64,000 nucleotides of DNA from Coprinopsis marcescibilis (lineage: Eukaryota > Basidiomycota > Agaricomycetes > Agaricales > Psathyrellaceae). The notes beneath the pieces are model-generated. The model searched no databases. It saw only the letters and a program-made list of their open reading frames with translations, and was not told the DNA's origin. The DNA lies in NCBI GenBank assembly GCA_004369085.1, contig ML210223.1, positions 1 to 64,000 on the forward strand, given 5' to 3'. Of the stretch, positions 34,139 through 45,554 are shown piece after piece. Every line of letters starts with the position of its first letter. Within the stretch, counting starts at the first letter, position 1. The position numbers and the translations under genes were made by a program.

Positions 34139-35581
34139 ATGTCCGCGCCCCGATTTGTAACATTCGACGATGATCATCAAGACATCCAGTACGAAGGAAA
34201 CTGGGAAATAGACTCCCAGCAGTATCAGCTCTTTACCACCGGATATGTCGGTGGGAGTCAGCATCGTACTTCTGGAAACGCATCCTTGTCCTTTTCTTTC
34301 GAAGGTGAGCGGTTCTACACAATTGTTGTGGGGTTTAATCAATATACACAACACCTTTAGGGTCGGCGGTTTCCGTATTTGGAACAAGCAGGAGTACAAA
34401 TGCCACGTCCGGAGAGTTGAACTGGGGGTGTTTGGTGGACGGGCAGGCCTTTCCACCTCCGTTCCCACGACTCGTGCAAAATGGTTACCAATATTGCGCC
34501 ATCTCCAACCTGAATCCCAAAACGACCCACACACTCACAATGAACATCCATGCAACCAATAGTGTTCCCTTTTGGGTTGACTCTATCAACGTATATCCCT
34601 CTGCCGACACCACCTACCATGCAACCCTATCCAACTATAGCACACTCCTTACTGTCAATGACTCGAGTATTCGATATGGCCCAGGTTGGGAATATTCCCC
34701 TAACGGCGGCCTGGCAAGGCTTACGGGCCAGGAAAATGGCTTCTTGGAAATAGAATTCATTGGTAAGATCCCGGTCGTGGCTGTACATAAATCATAGTTG
34801 ACCTCCTGCCTCAGGAACTCAGCTACTCTGGAAGGGAATTGCACTTCAGACTTCCACGCAATCTAGGGCTACGTACACTCTCGATGGGGGTGCTCTAGTA
34901 GAAGTCGTTATACCGGCACTTCGAGAGAACACAGGCCAGTATACTCTCTTCGAAACCCCAAAGGTTCCTCGCAATCGACATCATCTCAAAGCTGTCTACC
35001 GAGGATTTGAGGCACCTTTGGTCCTCAATTTTCTTTTAATCGCAGACGGCGACATAATAGACAGGGATCCTCGATTGCTGGGACCCAACTTGGACGGCCT
35101 TCACGTCGATCCCTTCATTCCGCCTTCTTCACTGGCGCAGCCCAAAAGAGCACCAGTAGGCGCCATTGTAGGAGGCGTCATTGGTGCAATCGTTCTCCTT
35201 ATCATCCTCGGATTGGCAATTTGGTACCTACACAAACGAAGAAAAGAAAGAAAATTTTCAGGTCATGTACAGCTAGAACCGATACCGTTTGGAGAGATGT
35301 TTGCAATGGGACCTGCCTCAGGGTCGCATATGTACTCCACGGTAAAGGTGGATGAACCAGAAGATTATAGTTCGAACGGTCCCTTGACGAACAAGCGCAG
35401 CTCATTTTCATCGACGTCCTACACTCCATCAGCAACAGGCCTTCCGGACAATGTTGTGTTTGCTAAGGCACAACTGGCTGGCCACCGGCAAGCCTCGGAT
35501 CCTGTATCGTATCATGCTGAAGCGCGCCTAAACGCACAAATTCTGGAAGATGCAGTTCCTCCCGCGTACACGCCTAACTAG
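34139..35581 (+). CDS. Single-pass membrane protein, double beta-sandwich ectodomain, C-terminal PPxY (copy D)
   Basis: Exons 34139-34304, 34361-34762 and 34815-35581, giving 444 aa. Exon 2 is 402 nt as in copies B and C, and the sequence is closest to them, although it lies 30 kb away on the other strand. Landmarks: FDDDHQDIQYEGNWEID, NASLSFSFEG, WGCLVDG with YQYC, IRYGPGWE, LEIEFIG/GTQLLWKG, YTLDGG, LFETPKVPRNRH, DGDIIDRDPRLLGPNLDG. The membrane helix GAIVGGVIGAIVLLIIL is followed by HKRRKERK. The tail has fewer tyrosines and a weakened YQDSG motif (YHAEARL) but keeps VPPAYTPN at the end. No signal peptide. Confidence 0.88.
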
Positions 35582-36023
35582 CTTACTTACCTTCATCAAT
35601 ATTAATCTCATTGTTCTATACAGCATAGTTATGAGGAATAAGGAGATCTAGTAGTCAGTTGGCCTCATTCCAACTGATGACAAACGAAGCCAGCGCTACC
35701 GTAACTGTATTGATGTTACTAGTCCGCCTCAAGGCTTAGCGCCTATTATAATGGCCACGTGGTCTTGACAAGCATCGAACCAAAGCACACTTGAATCTAT
35801 CAATCCGAACATGCAACCTTATGATCTTTATCCTCTTACTTAACAAGTTATATGAAGTGCACCTTTCGACAGTCGTGTGAAAACACCCGCATTGCCCTCG
35901 CTGTTTGCTCGCTGTATAGTACTCTCCGTCAAGTCAAGTTGGCCGTTTGCCTCTATATCCTCCCTGGGTCGACCAAGCTTGCACGAGAGGACGACACTAA
36001 CTTGATTAACGTTTTACAAGGTT
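35582..36023. other. Spacer between family copies D and E
   Basis: 3' flank of copy D and promoter side of copy E. No gene seen. Confidence 0.5.
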
Positions 36024-37661
36024 ATGTCGGTCTTCGGAACCAGATATATCCAACTCGACGATGCTCACCCATTCATGAAATACCAAGGCGATTGGGATAC
36101 CGACCACGAATTGCACGATGACATACCACACCGACCATATGGCAGCCAGCATAGAACATATGGGAATGCTTCGATGAGTTTCGACTTCAGGGGTACGCTC
36201 CTCACTGGCTGGTGGCTTTTCTGTCTTCTCGATGCTAAACGTGGAAATCGCGTGTACAGGTCAGCAAATCGTAGTAGCAGGAACGATAAGAACCACAAAC
36301 GCTACCTCAGGGGAACTCTTGACGCCAAATTGGCGATGTACCGTGGATGGAAACGAAATCTCAAGGCCTGAGCCTTTACCTAGGGCTGTAAACGTCTATC
36401 AGTACTGCTCAACAGCAAACGTGACCCTACGAGCCGATGTTCCCCACACCTTTAGGATCGATGTTCAAGCCAGCGAGGAAGCCCCGCTTTGGATGGATAC
36501 TATACTGTTCAGACCAACGAGAGGAGTCTCGACCCACTCAGCATACTCGGACTACGCCTCACTGATCTATCATATGGATGCGAGCATCCGTTATGGTCCA
36601 GCATGGGAGGAGGTGGAGAACCCCTCAGCACGTTACACAACCTTGGTTGGTGGACAGGTAGACTTGGAATTTATTGGTAATTATTTGTGCTTACTCCGTC
36701 GCGGAGGCGACTGAATATGCTGACTCAATCCTTGCAAGGCACCAAGCTGACGTGGATGGGGCGGTATCTTTACAACCAGTCCAGTAGCCAGTCAACAGGG
36801 ACCTACAGCCTCGATGGCGGCCCCGAGATTGAGTTCCCTATTCACGGAATACTGAACACACAATCTGACCCTGGCGAATACGTCCTGTTTGAGACGCAAG
36901 AGTTGCCCCGAGACCGCCACAACTTATCTGTCATATACCGTGGATTCCAATCCCCCCTCGTTCTCAACTTCATTCTCGTCAAAGATGGAGACATCTTCGA
37001 GCGAGATCCTCGAACACTTGGACCTGAACTTGATGGAATGAATCCTCCCTCGTCATCAACAACAAGTGGTTCACCGTCAAGATCTTCAAACCCGAGCCAA
37101 TCATCCGAAGTTGCGCAAGGAACGTCAGCCGGCCCCATTATTGGCGGTGTCGTTGGCGGAGTTGCCTTTTTAATGTTCGCTGTGTTAGCAGGTTTCTTCT
37201 TTAACAAAAGGCGCAAGAGGCAAGGTCAAGGAGGCGTACAACTTGATCTCGGTTCTCCACAACCAACACCCCAATTTGTACCATACGACCCAAACGACAC
37301 ATTTCACCAAGTAGCGGCACAACCCCACGCGACAACTGTAACCTATACCTCCCCGTTCAGCAAAACGATACATTCCTATCAGGAGCCGCCCCTCCCTGTC
37401 ACATACGTCACCCCTCCCACGCCGCAGACCCCGGAAACGACACACATCATCGCCCCTTACAATGCGTATACTAATTTACCATCTCGAATCCCTTCGTCAC
37501 CAAATATTCCCGCCCCTTCTGCTTATCACAACAGCAAAGGACGTCCGATTCCGAACCCCACACCGACTCCTGCTGTTCCAGCCTTCTACCAAGGTAGCGG
37601 GGCCCGCATGACTCGGACGGATCTGGGGAGCTCTGTCCCTCCTGCGTATACACCAGATTGA
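36024..37661 (+). CDS. Single-pass membrane protein, double beta-sandwich ectodomain, C-terminal PPxY (copy E)
   Basis: Exons 36024-36192, 36260-36676 and 36739-37661, giving 502 aa. With copies F and G it forms a second subtype whose exon 2 is 417 nt. The start reads MSVFGTRYIQLDDAHPFMKY, so FDDDHP has become LDDAHP. Other landmarks: GSQHRTYGNASMSF, WRCTVDG with YQYCS, VQASEEAPLWMD, LEFIG/GTKLTWMGRYL, TYSLDGGPEIEF, LFETQELPRDRH, DGDIFERDPRTLGPELDG. The membrane helix begins GPIIGGVVGGVAFLMF and is followed by NKRRKRQ. The tail is long (about 150 residues), Pro/Thr/Tyr-rich, with YQGSGARM and the terminus VPPAYTPD. Confidence 0.88.
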
Positions 37662-38432
37662 CATTCATCCACTCAAGGTAGGTTTGTGTCAGATTGAAGT
37701 GTACAATCACTTATCAAGTTCTCAGTAACGATGATCAGCACTCTCGTCCAGGAAAGTCGGTACAGCCTGAACATGCAAAATAGTACCAACCTCGGCAGTA
37801 CCGGCATAATCGGGGGTGTCGCCGAGATCTCCAGCGCACCCTTTTCTGCTGTGAGCAACAGTTCGTTCAACTCTGGTCAACTACATTATTCTATTCCAAA
37901 CGTTGAGCCCCTGTCCGGGGAAAAGAAGGGGATGCTTTACACGATTTAACAGGACGAACATGTTTTCGAGTTGTTCGTCCGCTGGTAGCTATGTACTGTG
38001 ACAAACCATTTGAGCACGGCACACTGGAAGGTTCAATTGAACCTGAAGCACGAAGCTAGGCTGCTGGTTCAGCGCATGCCGTTGGATAAGAAAAACAAAC
38101 TCAACGATGGCGTGGTCGATATTTGGGGGTTGCGTTAAATTTAGCGCCCATTACCTCATGCCCATCCTGATAACCATCAAACCGGGGAGCTGCCAAACTG
38201 CCAGGTGCCAACCGGTTGCGTTCCATTTGGAGTATTCCCGTTGACACGAGATCAAACAACGTTCGGGAAAAATGTATTTGAGCGTAAACGCTAGGCACAA
38301 AACGTTGCTGGCTGCTAACAACGCGTGCGAAAATCCCCACCTTCCTTTTTGTCCAGCCTACTTTCTTTGCCATCGTGCTCCTGTCTCTGCACCCTCTCCC
38401 AGTGAATATTAGTAAACACTTTCAGAACCTCT
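37662..38432. other. Spacer between family copies E and F
   Basis: About 770 bp with no recognisable gene. A short frame at 37731-37949 lacks family motifs. Confidence 0.5.
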
Positions 38433-40133
38433 ATGTCAGTCTTTGGGACTAGGCTCATTCACCTTGACGATGCGCACCCATTCATGAAGTATGAGGGGGA
38501 CTGGGAGATCGACAGCTGGGTACACGATGACTTGGCCCACCGTCCTATTGGCAGTCAGCATCGAACGTATGGGGAAGCTTCAATGACCTTTGACTTCAGA
38601 GGTATGTTCCACTCTTTTTTCTTTCCTTGCAAAGCGCTTGGAATGACCATGTAATAGGACAGCAGGTTGCTCTTTCTGGGACAATAAGGACTACAACCGA
38701 CGCCTCTGGGGCCTTAGTCGCACCAAATTGGCGGTGTACCGTGGACGGCGACGAGATTTATAGGCCAGAGCCTGAGGCTAGGGCCCTGAATCTTTATCAA
38801 TACTGCTCCACTTCGAATGTGACTCTGCGAGCTGACATTCAACACACGTTCAGAATCGATGTCCAGGCTAGCGAAGAAGCTCCATTTTGGCTGGACCTTA
38901 TTTTTGTTCGGCCGACAAGGGCGGTGTCGACACACGCAGAGTTCTTCGACTACTCTTCGGTGCTTCAACACACGGATGCAAGTCTTCGTTTTGGTCCAGG
39001 GTGGGATGAGTCGGTGGAGATCACTTCCAGATATACTACAACGGCGGGGAGTCAAGTAGACTTGGAGTTTATTGGTACGCATATATTTTGGCTGCCAATG
39101 TTGAACCACCGTGATGTTGATTTTGATGTTGATAGGTACAAAGCTGATTTGGATGGGACGATATATCCGCAACCAGTCCAGCAGTCCTTCAACAGGGGAC
39201 TACAGCCTTAATGGTGGTCCTTTCATCGAGTTCCCAATCAATGGTTTGCGTGAAGACCAAACGGATCCCGGTGAATTTGTGGTGTTGGAGACTGAAGAGC
39301 TGCCAAGGGGCCGCCATAACCTCTCTGTCGTATTTAGGGGGGCTGACACGGCTCCTCTGGTTCTCGACTATCTTGTCGTTCCGGATGGTGACTTTTTTGA
39401 CCGAGACCCTCGGACACTAGGACCCGAGCTCGATGGAATGACTCTCCGGACCCCATCTTCAACCACAAGCGGCTCACCATCAAGCTCTTCAGGCTCGAAC
39501 GCACCTGCAAAGAGCACTGAAAGTAGTACCACCCCGCTTGGTCCCATAATTGGTGGTGCGGTTGGTGGTGTCGTGTTCCTCATTCTGGCTGCTTTGGCGG
39601 GCTTCTTTCTGTACCGACATCGCAAAAAGAAACACCTAGGGATCCCGCAGGTTAACCTCGACCCACAGCCGACATCCCAGTTCATGCATTATGCCCCAGG
39701 TCCTTCCTACCAAGGCTCTTCCCCTATGCAAGCCACAACCATCGCCTCTTACCCAGCTACTGGGAACCCACAGTCATCCGGCTACCAAGGATCTACCCCT
39801 GTCGCCTATGTTGCGCCGCTTCAACAGAGTGCCGTACCATCTCTTACATACAAGAGACCTTCTCCTGTCACCTACACCACTGTCTCTCCCAATGCAATAC
39901 ACGCCCCAGAGGCTACATCAAATTTCAATCCGTTTAGCCCGTATCCTCCGACATCGCCATCTATAGCTTCCTCATCGCCAACCGTCCTTACCAATACCTC
40001 ATACAGTAGCAAAGGACAGGTCCATCTCACGGCGACGCCTCCTATTGCTCCAACTTACCACCAAGACAGTGGGATTCGGCTGGCACGCTCAGAATTGGAG
40101 AGCTCTGTTCCACCCGCATACACGCCAAGTTGA
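38433..40133 (+). CDS. Single-pass membrane protein, double beta-sandwich ectodomain, C-terminal PPxY (copy F)
   Basis: Exons 38433-38601, 38658-39074 and 39136-40133, giving 527 aa, the longest copy. It is a tandem sister of copy E: same MSVFGTR start, LDDAHPFMKYEGDWEID, 417-nt exon 2 with WRCTVDG and YQYCS, and LEFIG/GTKLIWMGRYI. Membrane helix GPIIGGAVGGVVFLIL, then RHRKKK. The tail of about 180 residues is rich in Ser/Pro/Tyr with repeated SSPM/TYT-like segments and ends with YHQDSGIRL and VPPAYTPS. The juxtamembrane outer segment is Ser/Thr-rich (TPSSTTSGSPSSSSGSN), suited to O-mannosylation. Function unknown. Confidence 0.88.
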
Positions 40134-40411
40134 TCGCCTACCCCTACCTTGATTCTGCCCCATCACTCATTACACCTTACCCTCGCTAGTTCCTGTTCAT
40201 TCATTTTACTGTACGCTCCTTCAACCACCGTGACACTGCCACTTTCTCATAAACCTAAAATACACATATCTATGAATCATGATCTGCAGTAGAGCGACTG
40301 AGACTGAATCCATTAACTGCCACTCATTCCCGCGAAAGTCAAATCTGGAACGTATGACACTCTAGGGATCTGATGAGCGTATCCACCGCAGTGGCTTGAG
40401 ACGCGCATCAC

Positions 40412-42323
40412 CTATACTGACTGGGTAACACTACTTTGGTTGGTCCTAAACGTTGACAGAGGTATATCTGTTGTAGAGGTTGGACGGGCAACCGGATCCG
40501 CTTCAGGCTGCACCATACCCCGAAGGTTTAATAAGATTCTACCAGGCACGGTGATTAGTGTTGTGTTACTTGAGGCCTTGTGGTGAATGGGTGCTTGCCT
40601 TGAGCATAGGATTGCTTGTATTGCCCGTAGAATGCTATAGATCACGCGTCAGCGAGAATAACGCACAAACAAAAGAAAGCCAATGATCCCTACCCGATAG
40701 CCAGATACATTGCGAAGGGAGCGAGGACCCAAGAAAGGAAGTTAAGCAGTGAGGCGCCTATTATGCGCCGCATCAGTGGCGAGGTCTCTGTAAACCACAA
40801 CTTAAAACGACGCGTACATATTATCACTGTTGGTTTCCAAATGAATAGGTTAGTACTCATGCGCGCCAAACCCAAGTTGACTACCTACACAAGTAGTATA
40901 TCAAGCCTGAGTAACTTTTTAGTGCTAAGGCCATGTATGACAGCTGACGGAGACGTACCATCTCTGAAAAGAACAGATATTAACCTCTTGTTCCTTGAGG
41001 GAGTGGGACTGTTCCCAAGAGCATCTACGAAACAGACTTTAATACACGCCAACTCACAACGCAGAGCCATTGAATCCTCACATGCTGTCCATGACTTGTA
41101 CGCTGTGAGCGCAAATACCGCTGAGGGATAAAATGAGCCGAGAGAGCATATAGCGGAGATCTCGCACCCACTGGTCTCAAAGACAATGAACATGCTCCAA
41201 AACGGCATTGATATTGCCCGACAAAGCTCGCTTGTACAGCTGGGTAAGCACCCGAGTGTTAGCTCATTCGCTCTTACAACTATTTAAATGAAAATGCGAG
41301 CATGTAGCACCTGATTTCGCGAGAGCGATTGGGTTCTTACCTGATGTATCTGTGCCTTTGATCACAATCACCCAGGTAGCGCACATGTAGAGGATGGCAA
41401 TCTGTTTCCTTGGGATTAGACTCAGGACTCACAAAAGCTGGAAGAGAGCTCGGACTCACGACAGCATAACCACCTAGTATATAGAGGACTATCCGCTTTT
41501 GATAAAGAGCGTATGTTCTTAGGACAAGAATGGCTAATTCGTACAACCGCATGAATGAATAGACATAAGGGGCACCTTAGCTCGAAAACGCCAGGAAACA
41601 TAGAGGTGCGCACCTTTCACGGTTCCAATTGTAATCACGCTGAGGAATGTTGACACCATTGATAAGGTTCTACACCTGTGTGCAAGAGTGTTCGTCAGAG
41701 GTCGCCAACCTGTCCACAACAAGCTAAGTTACAACTGAGATAAGGAGCTGCGTCAGCTTTAGCTTGAACCGCACCCCGAAAGATTACTTCGTACCGTAGC
41801 ACCCGCAACAAGATATTTAAAGCTAGCGATAGCTTCGAAGTGTCTGTCAAGAAGAGTCCGTCAACATGGATATTATCTCGTACCTCCGATATCAAACGCA
41901 AACACAACAGGTGGAAGGTATCTGTTCTGCTCGACGATGGGGCTGAGTTTTAAGTACGAAATTAAGCATGTAGAAACTCACTAAGAAAAATAGCCGGGCT
42001 CCAAGCGACATTTTCTTTGTCCAAACGCTGGAGACCTAGTGTATTACCCCGCATGAACTCAAGATTCATTAAATGACAAGGAATGTCATGCGAACCTCTT
42101 CATCGAGAGTCAACATCATGTCGAAGAGGAGGACGGTTGTTGCAATGCCTGAACGATTGACTGGGTCAGATGGACACGATGATGGCTGACTGAAGAGCTG
42201 CGCACAGTAGGCATACTACAAGGGATAATTCAACGAGTGGATGCTACGCAATATGAAGGCACCTACCGTTGTGATCATCACATTCCTTGTAACTGTTATA
42301 TAGCCTTGAATTATACTAGCCAT
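40412..42323 (-). CDS. DUF6533-family multi-pass membrane protein
   Basis: A chain of short exons from ATG 42323 to TAG 40412. In order they encode MASIIQGYITVT, a 25-nt exon (YAYCAQLF), LLFDMMLTLDEE, VSSVWTKKMSLGARLFFL, NRYLPPVVFAFDIG, LSMVSTFLSVITIGTVK, AILVLRTYALYQKR, SVFALTAYKSWTA, NLGLARMSTNLFIWKP and GRILLNLRGM. The LTLDEEV...W, NRYLPP and LRTYALY blocks mark the basidiomycete DUF6533 family, predicted 6-7 membrane helices of unknown function, sometimes compared with GPCR-like proteins. Some joins (around 41700-41900) are not resolved. The gene sits between family copies F and G in opposite orientation, so it interrupts the tandem array. Confidence 0.75.
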
Positions 42324-43622
42324 GGCGACCTTGGGGAGGGTGTGAATAGCAACGAGCAAGCACGATATGTTCGATGAGGAGCCCTGATATTCACCAATGT
42401 CTAGAAAGTTCTCCTTTCGATTTGCACATGCTTTACGAGTCCCTTGTTCCTACTACAGAGTACTAGATATCCATATTAGTACATGTTTCGTGTTTCACTT
42501 CTACTCTGTTCCCATTGTTAATTCTAATTCCTGGAGCTTTTGTCTCAGAGGCATTAAATACCTCTATCTCCATCACTGGGGCTGCCTCAAACTGCCCAAG
42601 ATTCTGAAAACCTTTTCAGGCAATCAGAGCTGCCATTTAGCTATTTCCGTGATCTCTGTTTAACGGAAAGTGGTAATCCGACTGGATTATTTCAGTCCCG
42701 TCTTCAAGCTTCAAGGCGAGGCTTATCGACTAAAGTATACACTGCTAGGCTTTGGACCAATACTGAGTCTATCGTGGTAGTGGGTCGAGAACACCAAGAG
42801 CGGCTGACTCACTAGGCTACATCCGTTGTGACTACGCGTCTGAGACACTTACCAGACATCCAAGCAAGTGTGCTCTGCCTCAATCATTTACCACTAGCAT
42901 ACGTAAATACGACTGCTGATAGCGCCACTACACTGCCCTGTGTGCTGGACAGACGAAGAAGATCGGAGGCGAGGGTGACAGAACTCATAAGCGCCGGTCG
43001 GGGCCGTGCATATCAGAGCAACTGATTATAGAGTTTGTGTGCACTGCACATACTAAGTTACCCGGAGGTACTCCTGATACATGTGTCAGGCTGTCCTCTG
43101 TGTATCCTCTGTGCATCACAAACATCTGCACCGCTGTACGGGCGCGTCGAATTCCATCAATTCCGTTCTATTCTACTTGAGTTTCTTTTACATTACTATA
43201 ATCTTAGTCTGTATGCCACAGCCGTACATCCGACTGATCTAATGCGCCTTGCTCTTGACCTCTTCATTCGTCTTGGGATAATTCAACATTAGTAAGTTTT
43301 ACATCACTTGGTGCTGCTGATCGTCTGATCGACTCTGATGATTCGATGCTTTCGACGATTGGGAGCGAGAAAATCCAAACAACTGACGTAAAATGATAGG
43401 CTATGTTCTAGGTTTACACTCTGCGTTTCAGTGTTACACAGAGTCCAAGGGGATACAAACGCCGAGCCCATTCTTGTTGCGCCCACAGTGCTCCCGCCCA
43501 ACTTGATGGGCGTCCATCACGGACTGAGTGGGATTGACACTTCAATATAAGGAGCTTGCAGAGGCTGATCTTCATGAACTTATCTCCTCGAGCCTACCCA
43601 TCAATCTACTCTCACCTTTTAA
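42324..43622. other. Intergenic between DUF6533 gene and family copy G
   Basis: About 1.3 kb between divergent genes. I see no coding motif or repeat. A TATA-like element (43546-43550) lies near the right end. Confidence 0.5.
43546..43550 (+). promoter_or_regulatory. TATA-like element upstream of copy G
   Basis: AATATAAGG about 75 bp upstream of the ATG at 43623, in a good position for a core promoter. Inferred from position only. Confidence 0.35.
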
Positions 43623-45042
43623 ATGTCCCGATTCGTTCTTCTGGACGACGCCGATCCCACCATCCAATATGACGGAGAATGGACGATAGACGCCGAACAG
43701 TATAATCACCTCGAAAATCCCGTAGCCATTTCTGGTCAACATCGCACAACAGGAAATTCATCACTATCCTTCTCCTTTCAGGGTCAGCTCATGTTCAAGT
43801 CTAATGAATACTATCGAGACAAGCTGTTTTGCTGACCGCCGCATACATTAGGTACATACTTTTCCCTGTACGGGACAATGGCGACAACGAATGATACAAT
43901 TTCGACTATGTCGGCACCGCCAGTCTGGGAATGCACCATAGATGGACATGTTATTCAATCAGCGCCTATACCAACTAACGCGCAAAACCGTTTCACCTAC
44001 TGCGTAGTGAATGACCTAGAGCCGGAAACGACTCACCAATTCACCTTGCGAGCCCAAGCAACAGAGGCCGCGCCAATCTGGGTTGACAAGTTCCAACTTT
44101 TGCCATCGGAAACCCAATACTGGGCATCACTATCCAATTATGATGTCATGCTATCCGGTGGCTTCGACTCGAGCATTCGCTATGGCCCAAACTGGGTACC
44201 TCTTCAGGGGAATTCGTATGCCAAGTCGACAAGTGTTTCTGGGAGTTCGCTACAGCTTGATTTCATAGGTGAGTCTGTAGAGACAATCAACCTGTTACTT
44301 TACCATCTAAATGGTACTGATAAATTCTCAAGGAACTAAAGTAGCTTGGATTACGACTAGCAGTGGACTCATAGACACCCAATCTCGGGGGTCTTACAGC
44401 TTAAACGGGGGCCCACCAATAGAATTCTCCATCGGAGATCAACAACTCCCCAGGGGCCTTTCAACACTCTTCGAGACCGAAGAGCTACCTCGTAACCGAC
44501 ATACCCTCAAGGTGGACTACGAAGGATTCGGGACCCCCTTACTCTTGCATCACTTCGCCATTCAAGCGGGTGATTTCTTCAACCGAGATCCTCGCGCTCT
44601 TGGGCCTGCCTTGGATGGTCTCAGAGTTGAGCCGCTACCAGACCCTCCACGGAACCAGCCGTCTGGACATAATGTTGGAGCAATCGTGGGTGGCGTAGTT
44701 GGAGGCGTTGCCATTCTCCTTGCGTTGGCGGGAATAGCAGCATGGTCTATCTACCAGAGGAGAAGACGAAGGAGCGCAGAAAAGGTTGAGGAGCGCGTGG
44801 AACCGTGGATATATGCTTGGCAGGTGGAAGGGAGGCCAAATGTCTCGACATCTGCGGGTTTAAAAAATGCCATCCACGGTCCTCAACATTCAGCAGGGCC
44901 CTCAATATCATCAAGTAACGCAGAGTTACTAGCGACAGCGCCAAGGCCTATATTTTCCAAGTCACAAGTTTCTCGCACGGAGTCTCAGCCTGCTGTACAC
45001 GAAGGTAGTGTTGATCCTCCTGCATATACTCCAATCCAATGA
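43623..45042 (+). CDS. Single-pass membrane protein, double beta-sandwich ectodomain, C-terminal PPxY (copy G)
   Basis: Exons 43623-43782, 43852-44268 and 44333-45042, giving 428 aa, the shortest copy. Exon 2 is 417 nt. Landmarks: LLDDADPTIQYDGEW, NSSLSFSFQG, WECTIDG with FTYC, SSIRYGPNW, LDFIG/GTKVAWI, YSLNGGPPIEF, LFETEELPRNRH, GDFFNRDPRALGPALDGL. The membrane helix GAIVGGVVGGVAILLAL is followed by QRRRRR. The tail is only about 95 residues, and the terminal motif is DPPAYTPIQ, so PPxY is kept but not at the exact end. Family function unknown. Confidence 0.87.
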
Positions 45043-45554
45043 AACGAGTATAATGTGCCACGAATCTCTCCTCACCGCCTCTGAAAAATGCCCGGGTAAC
45101 TTGAAGTCGTCGAAGTTGCAATCAGGGACCCCTGATATACACGTGGGTATTTAAAGAATGGAAAGAAAGGGGGAAAAATGAAACTCATCAGACCATTTCC
45201 GCTTTTGAGTGATAACACCCGCACGTTCCCGCCCACTGGTTTCGATAGAATCTGCGCTGGAGCTGTCTGATAGAAATAGGAGTCTTCATTAATTAACTAC
45301 TTACTTTCATAAGTGATACTTTTCTAAATTAAATAGTTCTATGCTGTCTGTATCTAATAGAGTTCAATCTTGGAAAAGGGCAGTCTATGAGAAGCGCAGA
45401 TTGTGCGCCCTCGGCCCGAGGCCAACGCAGGCGTCCGAAACCACCAATTGCGTTCGCCGCTCGTTATTTACCAGTCTGACGGAGCCAAGGTTATAATCCA
45501 ACCATATCAGCCCCACCACATCTCATGATGCCTCTCCGCGTCTGCGTGTACTGA
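45043..45554. other. Convergent 3' region
   Basis: About 500 bp between the ends of copy G and the MFS gene. 3' untranslated regions are expected; nothing else seen. Confidence 0.5.
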
